Part shown: positions 27,240-36,770 of the stretch, in pieces
Layout: the number at the start of each line of letters is the position of its first letter
Numbering within the stretch: position 1 is the stretch's first letter
Assembly (NCBI GenBank): GCA_003210755.1
Contig: QCUL01000019.1
Location: forward strand, 1 to 46,774
Source: Synechococcus sp. AG-679-C18
GTDB lineage: Bacteria; Cyanobacteriota; Cyanobacteriia; PCC-6307; Cyanobiaceae
Length of the DNA stretch: 46,774 bases
Direction: 5' to 3'
Position numbers and translations under genes: made by a program
Notes under the pieces: generated by a model
Seen by the model: only the letters and a program-made list of their open reading frames with translations
The model's database searches: none
What the model was told of the DNA's origin: nothing

Positions 27240-27952
27240 CTGCTTGATTATATTTTGTGCTTTTTCTTTCCTCTCCCTTTGAGGCAAATTTTGAGAAATT
27301 TGTCAATGTTTTGGCGGTTTTTATGTTAGCTGCATGTTCAACAAGCCAATATAATCTTTCTATTTAGACGAGTGTTTTTAGCCTAATTCAATTTCGCCTC
27401 TTGTTGAGGCAGCATTCGTTATATTATTATACTCAGCTATTTGATTAATTATTCCTAGGTTCTTCCCAGCTGTTCATGAAAAGCGAGATGGGCATGTTTT
27501 CATTTTTTTCAACAAGCTGCCTTGATTCATTTGGCTTCCTACCATAAACATAAATTATTTGAACTTTCGCTCAAAGTATTAATTAATATTTAAGTGATCT
27601 AGCTACGTTTGGTTCTTCTTGAAATTATTCACTGCTAATTGCAGCTGCCCCAACGCTGCTCGACCAATATTGAATCCAGCCCAAGTTATCGCGAGTATGA
27701 TCGGAGTAAATACAATGAGTATGCGCCAATCCATCATTTTGATAGCTATTTCTTAACTATTTTGCATGCTATGGCTGATTTGCTCGAATTGTTTCTCACA
27801 CTTGAGCGCATCAAATATTAACGGCTGATAGCACAAATAATGCGTTTCATTTGACGCTGCTTATTGTCCAAATATGGTCATACAATAGTGTATTGCGTAT
27901 ATTTTCGAGAGTTTTGCTGAGCTTTCATACAGGTAGAAAGTAAGTTGGATCT
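27240..27952. other. Gene-free AT-rich stretch
   Basis: About 710 bases with only weak short frames (for example 27639-27821 plus, with no start signal and mixed composition). Nothing supported. Confidence 0.4.
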
Positions 27953-28171
27953 ATGATCGTACCGAACTGGGACTATTTCGCGAATGCACCATTAGATTGC
28001 GGTACTATCAAATTCAGGACAAAAACAGAACGAGCATTGCATGCACGCGTTGTTGCTTCTGAAATTAATTGGAAGGAATATCAAACTTCAAATCTTCTGG
28101 AAGACTGGATAATAGCAAAGAGAGAGCTTAAATTATATCAAAGTTCTCTTAAAATAATGTGCAAAAATTGA
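27953..28171 (+). CDS. Small soluble hypothetical protein
   Basis: Predicted 72-residue protein starting MIVPNWDYFANAPLDCGTIK with charged and aromatic residues (FRTKTERALHARVVASEINW, then LLEDWIIAKRELKLYQSS). The composition and mixed secondary-structure pattern look genuinely coding. I recognise the type as a small picocyanobacterial hypothetical, without a function. ATG 27953 is well placed. No neighbour within 150 bases on either side. Confidence 0.55.
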   Translation: MIVPNWDYFANAPLDCGTIKFRTKTERALHARVVASEINWKEYQTSNLLEDWIIAKRELKLYQSSLKIMCKN

Positions 28172-28316
28172 AGAGAAGTTGATAATTTTAAGACGTTAAT
28201 GCTTCCTTTGATGCTCGTTTTTTGGTTTTAAGTTTTTCTTTGGTGGTTATGCCTGCTTTGATTTAGTCGTTGTAGGTCTCGTTTTTGATATTGTTTTTGA
28301 ATTTCATGTTTTTGTT

Positions 28317-28625
28317 TTAACTATATCTTCTAAGGAAGTTTGTCTTTTTTTCTTTTTCTTCGTTGATTTCTTCTATCATTTTAAGGGGACTGGAGTGAAC
28401 GCATACATTGATTTTTTTTACGATGCTGTGCTCTTTCCATATCCCCACTTGGGTTTCTGACCTGGAATAAGTGACCTGCCAGCAATAATTGACTGGTATA
28501 ACGACTATCTGAGTCCATAGTGACTTAGTGGCATTACATGATTCAAGTCGGTACCTAGCGGATCCATCTTCTTTTTTCTCTTTGTTAAATCCAAGTGCAT
28601 AAAGCTGGTCACACCAGTTAGACAT
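28317..28625 (-). CDS. Hypothetical soluble protein
   Basis: Open frame of 102 codons with protein-like composition: MSNWCDQLYALGFNKEKKED, then WTQIVVIPVNYCWQVTYSRS and a highly charged tail (EEINEEKEKK). Four cysteines are spread through it. It has no signal peptide or membrane helix. No family is recognised. Convergent partners are absent; the nearest gene is on the opposite strand 145 bases away. Confidence 0.5.
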   Translation of the reverse strand: MSNWCDQLYALGFNKEKKEDGSARYRLESCNATKSLWTQIVVIPVNYCWQVTYSRSETQVGIWKEHSIVKKINVCVHSSPLKMIEEINEEKEKKTNFLRRYS

Positions 28626-29395
28626 TTCTGCTTTTTAACCTTGTATCTTCTACGATTTAATCACGCTACTTTATGTCGATGTTAAATGAGAGACGTTTAG
28701 AGCTTACTAATGTTTCGCCGTCGTCTTTCATTGGAGCTAGTTGGCTGGTTTGTTCTTGATCTGAGATCATTCCTGATAGCGATACGCCCCCATAATTCAT
28801 TGAGCAATCAACGGGTATACATTTTCTTCATATGATGTAGAAGCTCTTTATTGGGAACTTTTTTAGTTTAGATAGATATTAATGTTTTTGTCGAGTGCTC
28901 AGACTGTACCTCCTTAGGTTATCAAAATTTGAACTTGTCTAGCCAGTCATGTCTCATGTCTTTTTTGCAGTCGTGTGTTGCCATTAGTTGCTAAATTTTT
29001 TGCTCCCCTTTTCCTTGCTAGTAGGTTTTTCCGTTATGTAAGTTTGGATGAAAGAAGAGTGTCGAAGAGAATCCTTTTGATTTTCAGAATCATATGAAAC
29101 TTCAAGTGTAGGATGAAAGCTTCGAATGATTTTTACTTTGATTCATACAAATACAACATGATGAATCGAGACACTATTTTGTTGATGGCGTATCTCTTGC
29201 ACTATAGGCTTAGTGACTGAAGATACATGTGTTAGCAATGTTGGTATGAAATTCATAGTTCTTTTCAGTCTGGTCGTTTTAATGGCATCGCTATTGAACT
29301 TGTATGATGGCTTGATTTTCTCGTCTCAGTCTTGCAATAGCTCGTCCAGAATAATTACTCGTTTATTCCATTGTGTTCGTCATTGTGTTTATTTT
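28626..29395. other. Gene-free AT-rich stretch
   Basis: About 770 bases without a supported gene. A 65-codon hydrophobic frame from GTG 29213 overlaps the end of the symporter gene and is not convincing. Confidence 0.4.
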
Positions 29396-30775
29396 TTAGT
29401 CATTGATTGAAACTTTTAGTAGGCGTTTGTTCGCACTTATCCAATCTTTCATCACCCATAAGCAGATCACTATTAATAGTGCTGGGACCAATCCCATACT
29501 TAACCTAATCATGCTAATTGCGCTCTGTGGCTGCTGTTCTCCAAGACTTGCTTCATAGCCGCTCCAGCTCAAAACAAGGCCAAGGATGAACACTGAGGCA
29601 GCGCTTCCTAGCTTTTGTATTTGCACCATAAAGGCTGTGATCAGTCCGGCTGGTCGGTTGGGCTCGGCATCCACCGCGTCAGGCAAAAAAGCCCATGGAA
29701 GAAGATAAGCCGTTGACGCGCTGATACCTAGCAGTATCAGGGTGATCATCAAAGTTATCAGTTGGCTTTGATTGGCTGGCGCCAACGCATTCCCTGACAC
29801 CGGTAGGGCGGGTAAAACGATTGCGATTAGGCAAAGCACGATCCAGCATGAGCCGCCGATTTGTAGTGCGCGAAGACGTGTCTGATTCACAGACACCTGA
29901 TTCCAAATCCAGATGCCAACCATGGCACTGATTTGAAAGGGAATGAGTAAACCCGTGCTCCAGCTTTGAGGAAGGTGTAGAGCGTCGGAAAGATAGATAA
30001 TTGCCACTGGTTGCATCAGCTGTAGAGCTCCCCACATCAGGAGGTACATCGACACCACTCGTAGAAAGAGTCCATTGCCGCAGAGCGTGCGTACCTGAGG
30101 CCAAAACGCAATGCCTTCAGGTCTGGGGCGTTGACAGCGGGCAGCTGCAGGCGCCAGACCGATGGCACTAGCGAGACTTCCTCCAATCAGAATCAGACCG
30201 GCGGTTACACCGATTTTCAGATACCCATTCGTGCCCTGATGGCTTAGTGATGCGCCCAATATCAGTCCAATTAGGCTTGCCAGAATTGAGCCTGTAAAGC
30301 GAGCGCTATTCAGCCTCGTGCGCAGCGTCACGTCAGCCGTCAGCTCGGTGGCGAGTGCTGAGTAAGGCAAATTCACGCCTGAATAAGTCGCTTGAAACAG
30401 GCTGGCGATGAGTACGAACCAAAGGAATCGCCAGGGATCAGGGAAAGGCGGAACCCACCACATCAGTGCCATTGAAATGCCAAGCGGGATTGCACATCCC
30501 AACATCCAGGGAATGCGAGGACCCATGAGACCGCTGGTTCGATCTCCGAGCCAGCCGATAACCTGGTCACTGACGACGTCCCAGAGACGCACAGTCATCA
30601 ATACGGTTCCCGCAAGCCAAGCGGGTAGACCAGCAACACTTGTGTAGAAAACAAATAAATAGAAGCCCACAAGGGCGGAAGCCATGCCCGTACCGGCGTC
30701 GCCTATGCCATACGCGAGCATTACCCTTCTCTTCGTTGATGCTGGAGCATCGGCGATGTCGAGTTGGGTAAACAT
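29396..30775 (-). CDS. GPH-type (MelB-like) MFS symporter
   Basis: Twelve-helix transporter of 459 residues from ATG 30775 (a TTG at 30835 would add 20 residues). The N-terminal signature fits the glycoside-pentoside-hexuronide:cation symporter family: GIGDAGTGMASALVGFYLFV, then LMTVRLWDVVSDQVIGWLGDRT and GPRIPWML. It probably imports or exports a sugar or glycoside with a cation; the substrate is unknown. It lies downstream of the broken P450 gene on the same strand. A perfect inverted repeat 30 bases before its start could control it. Its GC content is higher than that of the flanking AT-rich DNA. Confidence 0.87.
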   Translation of the reverse strand: MFTQLDIADAPASTKRRVMLAYGIGDAGTGMASALVGFYLFVFYTSVAGLPAWLAGTVLMTVRLWDVVSDQVIGWLGDRTSGLMGPRIPWMLGCAIPLGISMALMWWVPPFPDPWRFLWFVLIASLFQATYSGVNLPYSALATELTADVTLRTRLNSARFTGSILASLIGLILGASLSHQGTNGYLKIGVTAGLILIGGSLASAIGLAPAAARCQRPRPEGIAFWPQVRTLCGNGLFLRVVSMYLLMWGALQLMQPVAIIYLSDALHLPQSWSTGLLIPFQISAMVGIWIWNQVSVNQTRLRALQIGGSCWIVLCLIAIVLPALPVSGNALAPANQSQLITLMITLILLGISASTAYLLPWAFLPDAVDAEPNRPAGLITAFMVQIQKLGSAASVFILGLVLSWSGYEASLGEQQPQSAISMIRLSMGLVPALLIVICLWVMKDWISANKRLLKVSIND

Positions 30776-30804
30776 TTCAGTTAGGGAATCGGCCTTCCCG
30801 CACT

Positions 30805-30830
30805 TTGCCCCCGTCCCTAGCAGGGGGCAA
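30805..30830. promoter_or_regulatory. Inverted repeat upstream of the symporter
   Basis: Perfect 8-base arms (TTGCCCCC and GGGGGCAA) around a 10-base loop, 30 bases upstream of the symporter ATG and between it and the P450 stop. No T-run on either strand, so an operator or leader hairpin fits better than a terminator. Confidence 0.5.
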
Positions 30831-30911
30831 TCCAATCGACTTGCAATGTCTTCACAGTGGTTTTGATCTCACCTCCGATCCGTTTAAGGCTCGCGTCCCT
30901 AAATGATTGTG

Positions 30912-32411
30912 TTATTCCGGCAACGTTTCATTAAATGTTGCCGCAGATGCTGTGTAAGTCTTTCTTTGCTTTCTTGTTAATCGATCTTGAACAATTTTCA
31001 GACGCACAGCACGGGATGGTCCGAGCGTGAAACCACGTCGACGTGGTTGGTTGGGATGGTCACTTCTCCTTGTGAGCTTGAGAACTTGATTTTTAATAAG
31101 GTAGGCCAAGATCAGTTTCATCTCATAGAGCGCGAGGGCTGAACCGATGCATCGTCTTGAGCCTCCACCGAATGGAAGAAATTCGTAAGGACTGTAATTA
31201 GATTTCAGAAAGCGATCGGGGTTGAATAGCAGTGGATCTGTGTAGAGATCGGTACGCTCGTGAATTGCCTGAATACAGCCCAAAAGAACATCACCAGGGT
31301 GGAGTTCAAAACCAGCCAAATTGATGGCAACTTCTACCCGACGAGGAAACATCAGCATCGCTACCGGGTGTATTCGCAACACTTCATTCACCACTGCCGT
31401 GAGGTATGGGAGTTTGGCTATCTCCTCTGGCTCATCAGAGCTAGAGAGCATTCCCAACTCCGACTGCAGTTTTTGCAACACCTCTGGGTTGCGGTGAATC
31501 CAGTAAAGGGCCCAAGTCAGCGCTGTGGCAGTGGTCTCATGGCCTGCGAACAGGAAGGTCAGAAGCTCGTCTTTGAGTTCAGTGTCACTCAACCCTTGTC
31601 CGTTGTCGTCTACACAAGTCAGAAGAAGGCTGAGCATATCAACTGGCTTTTCGTTCTCATTTTTGTTCTCAGCAGCCATTCGTTTAAGGGCAATTTGCTT
31701 CAGAAGAAGCGTTTCGATGGCCATTTCGGTGCCTTGAAGCTTTCCGCCTGGGCTCCAGGCACCCCAGTTGCGGCGAAGAAAAGGAAAGAAAAGCAAAAGG
31801 GAACCAAACCGTCCTGCACGGATACTCAAACTTTGATGCAGTAGTCGTTCAAGGTGTCGATAGTCTTCGCCTTCGTTCAATCCGAAGATGGCAGTGAGAA
31901 TCACTCGCATAGTGATGCTCTGCATTCGTTCTCTTGCATCGAAGACATCACCGGTTTTAAGGCCGGTCATGACCTGTTAAGTAAGTGATGTGATCAGTTG
32001 TCCGTAAGCTCTGAGCCTCTCACCATGAAAAGGGGGAGTGAGGAGTTTCCTTCGCTGCCTATGTGGTGAAGGCTCCAGAAGAATGATGGAGTGTTGTCCA
32101 ACAACTTGTGCAAGCAGTCCATTCAAACGTCCTGGTGCGCTGATACTTCTACCCCCATCCTCTCTAATGAGTGCCTCAATGACCTGCGGATCATTAATTA
32201 ATACCTGTTGGGGCGGAAGGGTTGGAGAAATGCTTACTCGTACTATTCCTGGATGTTTGCGGAAACAACGCCGGTAATAAGAAATGGGTCTGAGAATTGC
32301 CTCCAACATTTGCCAGAAGGGCGCTACAGACAAAATTGGAATATCGCGTCCTTTCTGCACTATTGCCTTAGGTAGAATTTTCTTGTCACTTTTGGGACTT
32401 ATATTTGTCAT
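30912..32411 (-). pseudogene. Cytochrome P450 interrupted by one in-frame TAA
   Basis: Haem-thiolate monooxygenase gene of 499 codons from ATG 32411 to 30912. Codon 145 is TAA (31979-31977), and both sides are in the same frame with normal P450 sequence, so a single CAA-to-TAA or similar change explains it. The remainder is intact: I helix AGHETT, ExxR in NEVLRIHP, haem loop FLPFGGGSRRCIG with Cys421. The fragments are 144 codons and, from ATG 31970, 352 codons. The haem loop wording resembles cyanobacterial CYP110-like enzymes acting on fatty acids or terpenes; this is tentative. It may share a transcript with the symporter downstream. Confidence 0.85.
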
Positions 32412-33236
32412 TTAGCTGGAGTATTTTAAAAGTGCTTAAGAGGACTAATGCTCGCGAATCGTAAGCTCAACAGAATTTTTATAGCAAATTCAAATTCTAT
32501 TTCAAATAAGAATCTTTCAAAAAAGAAGTCAATAAAGTTTAAAGCTGTCTATGGCTTGCCTGAAAATTTTGTGTGATTTGGATGAGTTGCGGATTGTGGT
32601 CATTTGCTTTAGGTCCTAAATGTCAGCAGGAATCAAGGGCCTAATGATTGCTTCAAGTGGTTTGCAGGCTGTTCAAAAAATGTAGAGAAGGTATTCCAGC
32701 AGAGCGTACAAATAATAAGTTGTATTAGCGCTTTGTTCAGCTGTTTTGATTTTTAACTAATGCAAAATTATTGTTGGCGCAATTCCCTTCTTTACACAGC
32801 GCTCTATGAATAGAGATTGGAGTTTTCGATGGGAGCCGCGCCGAAATCGACAAAGCAAGGTCTGAGGGGGGATTGGCAATCAGCCTAAAGTTGAGTTCCT
32901 GATGCCTTAGCTGTGCTCCCAATTCGTAAAATCACCTCAGCTGAACTGGATTTAGTGTCTTAACGATAAAAGTTATTCAGCTCCTGGAGTGGGCTGGTTC
33001 TAAGACTGCAGGCCATAGGCCGAGGAATGATTTTTAAGTTCACTGGAGTCGTACATAAGCTCAGCATCTCTGAAGAATTCTGCTTGCCAGGAGGCACAAA
33101 GGCTGAGCTGGTAGATCTGTGCTTTTGGTTAGGGCAACCTTTCGTTTTGTTGAAAGCGCCCAGCTGTCTTCGTTCCCCCACAGGCCTTGATGCAAGCGCT
33201 TGGTTTGGGTCAGAACATAAGAGTTGAAGAAATCTT
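32412..33236. other. Intergenic stretch upstream of P450
   Basis: About 820 bases. The left end should hold the P450 promoter. Short frames at 32737-32922 and 32960-33181 (minus) and 33027-33227 (plus) lack coding character or start signals. No repeat or RNA recognised. Confidence 0.4.
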
Positions 33237-33329
33237 ATGAACCCAAATTGGATTCAGGCTGCAGGCATCGGCAGCTTTCTAGCAGCAATCTCCGCAGTTT
33301 TTATCACGGGGGTTTTTGCGGTTGGATGA
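33237..33329 (+). CDS. Possible 30-residue single-helix membrane microprotein
   Basis: ATG 33237 to TGA 33327. The translation, MNPNWIQAAGIGSFLAAISA and VFITGVFAVG, is a nearly ideal single membrane helix with a short polar N-terminus, like the tiny subunits of photosynthetic and respiratory complexes. It matches no named subunit that I know. It is far below normal gene-calling size. The surrounding frames do not look coding. Assignment to a complex would be speculation. Confidence 0.45.
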   Translation: MNPNWIQAAGIGSFLAAISAVFITGVFAVG

Positions 33330-33604
33330 GGGACGATTCGCTTTCTCGGCCTGTGCTCAATCCTTCTTCATATTCTTTTCTGCCGCTGAAAGGCCTCCCA
33401 GCAACAAATTTTTCCTTTGTTTCCCTTGGTAGAAAGCATGTCATGCCACTAACGGCTGCAGGCTTTGTTCCACAGCAAGCCGCATCTTCCAGCGAATGAT
33501 GGCTCTTTCGCTGTGGACTCCTTCGCAGCGCATAGAAGTTTCTCTACTCAGGGCTAAGGCCTCCTTGGCTTGCTTTACAGTCGTCTGGAAGAAGGCTGAC
33601 CTCA

Positions 33605-33841
33605 ATGACTTGGGAATACACGCAATTGCGTTTTGTTCCGAAAGGAAAGTCTTGGACTGGAGAAATTGAAGAACTTTGGCTTGATGAAAAGCAGTTAATT
33701 TCTCGGAGGCACCCACAGCGCGAGGTCACATTGGTGGGTTTGATGAATGAGCTTGGAGAACAAGGATGGGAGCTTATTACTTATGCACAGCCATTTACTG
33801 GTTATCATGGAGGATGCTACACTTTTAAAAGGCAAAAATAA
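33605..33841 (+). CDS. DUF4177-like small protein
   Basis: Predicted 78-residue soluble protein. It has the DUF4177-type pattern: an N-terminal WEYTQLRF strand, then LMNELGEQGWELITYAQPFT and a final YTFKRQK strand. Members are small alpha/beta proteins of unknown function, common in bacterial genomes. ATG 33605 gives the expected N-terminus. The opposite-strand frame over it (33441-33716) is a shadow. It lies alone on its strand. Confidence 0.7.
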   Translation: MTWEYTQLRFVPKGKSWTGEIEELWLDEKQLISRRHPQREVTLVGLMNELGEQGWELITYAQPFTGYHGGCYTFKRQK

Positions 33842-34348
33842 ACATCAGAAAGGTAATAAAAATCATCAAACTTTGAAATACTAAGGTTGGAAATATTTGA
33901 ATTTTTCGCCTTATTTATTCCTCTAATATTCTTCTAATGGTTGGATTTAGCACAAGCATTGACTGATGCGAGATTGTTTTGTATGACCCAAAGTCATCAT
34001 TCAATTAAGCCTCGATCACTTGCCAGGGAGGTCTCGCACTTAAAGAATCTTTTTTTGTGGTTGCAAGCAGAGATAATTTTTTGTTAGCGCGTATATCAGT
34101 TCTATTGACTTTCAAATCGTATGCCAAATCCCTGCTCAAAATAAAGTGTCTTTGAGGCACGATAATAAAGGGGATGCCCATTGTTCCGTTCGAGGCTTGA
34201 CAAGTGAATTGACGTCTACTTCAACGCTGTGGTTTCTTCTCGTGATTTTGATGATTGATGGGGGTGAAGTTTTCACTTGATGTCAATGCGCTGGCCTTGT
34301 TGGTCAATTGTTTCTAATTTCAGATCATTGTGCGTGGATTGGCGTTCG
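33842..34348. other. AT-rich intergenic stretch
   Basis: Nothing firm. A 34-codon frame from ATG 33983 (MTQSHHSIKPRSLAREVSHL) could encode an amphipathic peptide but has no supporting signal. Confidence 0.35.
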
Positions 34349-34693
34349 ATGCCCTCAGCCAAGTTGAGACGCATAGTTCCGAGTCGTTCTTTAGAGCGAT
34401 TCCTTGGGCGATGGTTAGTTGCTATCCCAGTGGCATTGGCTCCTGCCTGGCTCTCTGCAGAGTTGTTTCGTCTTCCAGCGGAAAAGGTATGTGCTGAGGT
34501 GGATGCCTTTGCTCAAGAGCAAGTTGCCAGTGCAACGGCCAAGGCGTTACGGCAGGATTGCCGACAGGCTATTGAAGAGAGCGTCAACTTTTGGCTTCTT
34601 TGGTTGGTTTGGGCTCTGTTGATTCGAGCGAGTTATCGTTACTGGCCATTATTGGTTGCGATGGTTGTCGAAGGCGAGAAGCACGATTTCTAG
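34349..34693 (+). CDS. Hypothetical envelope protein with two membrane segments
   Basis: Predicted 114-residue protein from ATG 34349 (an upstream ATG at 34277 would add 24 poor residues). A basic start (KLRRIVPSRSLERFLGRW) leads into a hydrophobic helix (about 19-34). A polar middle with two Cys (KVCAEVDAF and RQDCRQAIEE) follows, then a second helix (about 80-94, NFWLLWLVWALLIRASYRYW). The middle is probably periplasmic, where the cysteines could pair. It is GC-richer than its neighbours. No family is recognised. Confidence 0.55.
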   Translation: MPSAKLRRIVPSRSLERFLGRWLVAIPVALAPAWLSAELFRLPAEKVCAEVDAFAQEQVASATAKALRQDCRQAIEESVNFWLLWLVWALLIRASYRYWPLLVAMVVEGEKHDF

Positions 34694-34994
34694 TGTCAAG
34701 AGTTGATTGGCCCTATAAATAAGGAAAAATCTGATAGGTTATTTTTATTCATTCTGTACAATCGAGTGATTTAGTCAAAGAATGTTCTGAGGGGGTAGGG
34801 ACGATCGGTCAGACAATGCTTGCGAATCGATGTTGTCTTTTTGTATGGCTGTGGATGATTCACAGCTTCAGGCAAGTTGTTACAGAATTTGCTAAAAAAA
34901 ACTATAAAAATGTAATAAGGTGTTGAAATCAACATTGAAGAGCATTTGATGATCAGTATAAGTTGATCTTCTTCCCTGAAAATGCCCTTATCTA
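34694..34994. other. AT-rich intergenic stretch
   Basis: No gene, RNA or repeat recognised. Confidence 0.4.
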
Positions 34995-35216
34995 GTGATT
35001 TGTCGTTTTGGAAACACAGCTTTAAACGTATTGCGATATCATCTGGATATTCCCTTCAGCTTTGACTACATTAATCATGAATTGTTGTTTGAGCTTTTAA
35101 GTTCAAGAAGTTATGGACCTATTGTTTTGATGTTCAACCTGAAAACAGTAGCTTCTAACCACATTTTAGATTCAATGAATGTGATGAGACGCTTAGCGAC
35201 ACCCAAACATGACTAA
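34995..35216 (+). CDS. Hypothetical small protein, overlapping the next gene
   Basis: Open frame of 73 codons from GTG 34995. The translation includes LDIPFSFDYINHELLFELLS and GPIVLMFNLKTVASNHILDS, which looks protein-like, ending RRLATPKHD. It overlaps the start of the 35209 gene by 8 bases, an arrangement typical of translational coupling and the main support for it. No family is recognised. Confidence 0.38.
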   Translation: MICRFGNTALNVLRYHLDIPFSFDYINHELLFELLSSRSYGPIVLMFNLKTVASNHILDSMNVMRRLATPKHD

Positions 35217-35394
35217 CAGCACTCCAACGATCCTGATTTGGGTCAACCAATACAAAAAATATCAGCAACTAATCGAGCAGGGTCTGACTGATGAGGCCGT
35301 TAACCTCAAAAGAGAAATCGATGAAGCTTTACCTCTGATCGAATTGACTTGGAGTGATTTAGAGCAAGCAGCAACAGATTCCTCTTCAGCATGA
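35209..35394 (+). CDS. Small acidic helical protein
   Basis: Predicted 61-residue protein, MTNSTPTILIWVNQYKKYQQ followed by LIEQGLTDEAVNLKREIDEA and a serine-rich end. It should be mostly helical and soluble. The composition is typical of short picocyanobacterial hypotheticals. It begins inside the end of the 34995 frame. No function is known. Confidence 0.55.
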   Translation: MTNSTPTILIWVNQYKKYQQLIEQGLTDEAVNLKREIDEALPLIELTWSDLEQAATDSSSA

Positions 35395-35435
35395 CATCTT
35401 TTCAATGAATCAATACTCTTATCCAATAGCTTCCA

Positions 35436-35681
35436 TCAATCCTTCCCGTGGAGTTCTCTGAATTCCTCTAGTTTATCTAGATCCTTTTGTTCGTCTACGC
35501 TGTAATCAGTAAGAATAAGTGCTTTGCCAATCGTTCCTAGAGCATATTCAATACGATCAAGATCCTTTTGACCCTCTTTTTCAATTCTGGCTGCTCGAAT
35601 TACACTTGGTTTTAGTTGATCTGCCAGTTTCTCGATTTCATTGGCAATGAAGTGAGCTTTGGCGAGAGATGATGAAGACAT
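35436..35681 (-). CDS. Small helical hypothetical protein
   Basis: Predicted 81-residue protein from ATG 35681, MSSSSLAKAHFIANEIEKLA, then a charged helical body (RAARIEKEGQKDLDRIEYAL) and EQKDLDKLEEFRELHGKD at the end. The long form from 35777 adds 32 basic, low-complexity residues and is less likely. It is convergent with the 35209 gene with a 41-base gap. No family is recognised. Confidence 0.55.
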   Translation of the reverse strand: MSSSSLAKAHFIANEIEKLADQLKPSVIRAARIEKEGQKDLDRIEYALGTIGKALILTDYSVDEQKDLDKLEEFRELHGKD

Positions 35682-36052
35682 GATGAACTTGAATTTGCTG
35701 TATTTGTGTAATGGTAATATTATGTTTAAATGTTTTGTTTTGTTGTGTTTTAGATGGGCTTTGAACTGATTTATCATTGAAATAGGTACTTGGTGAAATA
35801 TCTGTATTGAGCTAAATTATCATAAGGCTTCAGCCTGTTATGACAAAAGTATCTTCTCTGGTCTTGTGTCGGTCTCTTGCCACATGGCTAAATGAAATGC
35901 TGCTGACCCTCATTTAAACCGTTGATGGCTTGATCCTTTTGTTTGGAGCATCATCACCAGCATGTATTAATTCGGATTTGTTGATCCTGCCATAATTGCT
36001 CAAAATGAGTAAGTTAAGTGGAGATCTAACCAAAACATCAGCGCACACCACT

Positions 36053-36547
36053 ATGCCGACATATTCTTTTGATGTGGTTTCCGATTTTGACCGTCAGGAG
36101 CTAGTCAATACTCTTGATCAGGTTCGCAGAGACGTTGGAAACCGCTATGACCTTAAGGATTCAGGCACAGATATTGAACTGACGGAAACTGAAGTTGTGA
36201 TTACAACGTCCAGTGATATGACATTGCAGGCTGTAGAAGATATCTTGAGGGCTAAAGCTACAAAACGCGATCTTTCTCTTAAAATCTTTGATTTCCAACC
36301 CCCGGAATCTGTTGGAGGTAATCGACTAAAGCAGGTTGTCAAATTGCGGAAGGGTCTAAGTCAAGAAATGGCGAAGAAGTTAAGTAAGATTGTTCGCGAT
36401 GAACTGAAGAAGGTCACTGTTGCAATTCAAGGAGAAAGCCTTCGCATTACTGGTAAAAGTAAAGATGATCTTCAGTCAGCAATTCAATTGGTTAAAAGCA
36501 AGGAAGAAGACCTAGATGTTCCTCTTCAATTTGAGAATTATCGTTAA
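36053..36547 (+). CDS. YajQ family nucleotide/c-di-GMP-binding protein
   Basis: YajQ-type protein of 164 residues, two tandem ferredoxin-like domains. The N-terminus MPTYSFDVVSDFDRQELVNT, the NRYDLKDSGTDIEL segment and the C-terminal KKVTVAIQGESLRITGKSKDDLQ with FENYR are diagnostic. Homologues bind cyclic di-GMP or nucleic acid and act in regulation. ATG 36053 gives the standard length; earlier in-frame starts at 35996 and 36005 would add 19 or 16 residues not typical of the family. It marks the return to core sequence. Confidence 0.9.
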   Translation: MPTYSFDVVSDFDRQELVNTLDQVRRDVGNRYDLKDSGTDIELTETEVVITTSSDMTLQAVEDILRAKATKRDLSLKIFDFQPPESVGGNRLKQVVKLRKGLSQEMAKKLSKIVRDELKKVTVAIQGESLRITGKSKDDLQSAIQLVKSKEEDLDVPLQFENYR

Positions 36548-36770
36548 TACTTGTTTTTAAGTTGTTCAGCAGTAATCCATTGTCTCTTTCGTTCCACGTG
36601 AGGGATGCTTAAGATCTTCTATATATGCATTCAAAGATTGACTGGGATTTAATTATTGTATTTACTTAATTAAGGCTTTGATAGTATATTTTGTGATCGA
36701 AGGTTTAGGGTTATAAGCCTCAAGAACGATACTTTTAAGGCCCTCAAATTTTTTTGTTGCTTCTGGCGTC

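Noticed and set aside
27639..27821. 60-codon plus-strand frame
   Set aside because: No ribosome-binding site and irregular composition; not separable from chance.
29213..29410. 65-codon hydrophobic frame from GTG
   Set aside because: It overlaps the symporter stop, starts at GTG without a ribosome-binding site and has mixed composition.
33441..33716. 91-codon minus-strand frame
   Set aside because: Shadow of the DUF4177-like gene on the plus strand.
33983..34087. 34-codon frame (MTQSHHSIKPRSLAREVSHL and onward)
   Set aside because: Amphipathic but too short and with no supporting signal; kept only as a note in the intergenic entry.
17066..36052. Search for CRISPR array, integrase, transposase or toxin-antitoxin pair
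   Set aside because: No regular repeat-spacer pattern, no recombinase catalytic motifs and no adjacent toxin-antitoxin type gene pair were seen.
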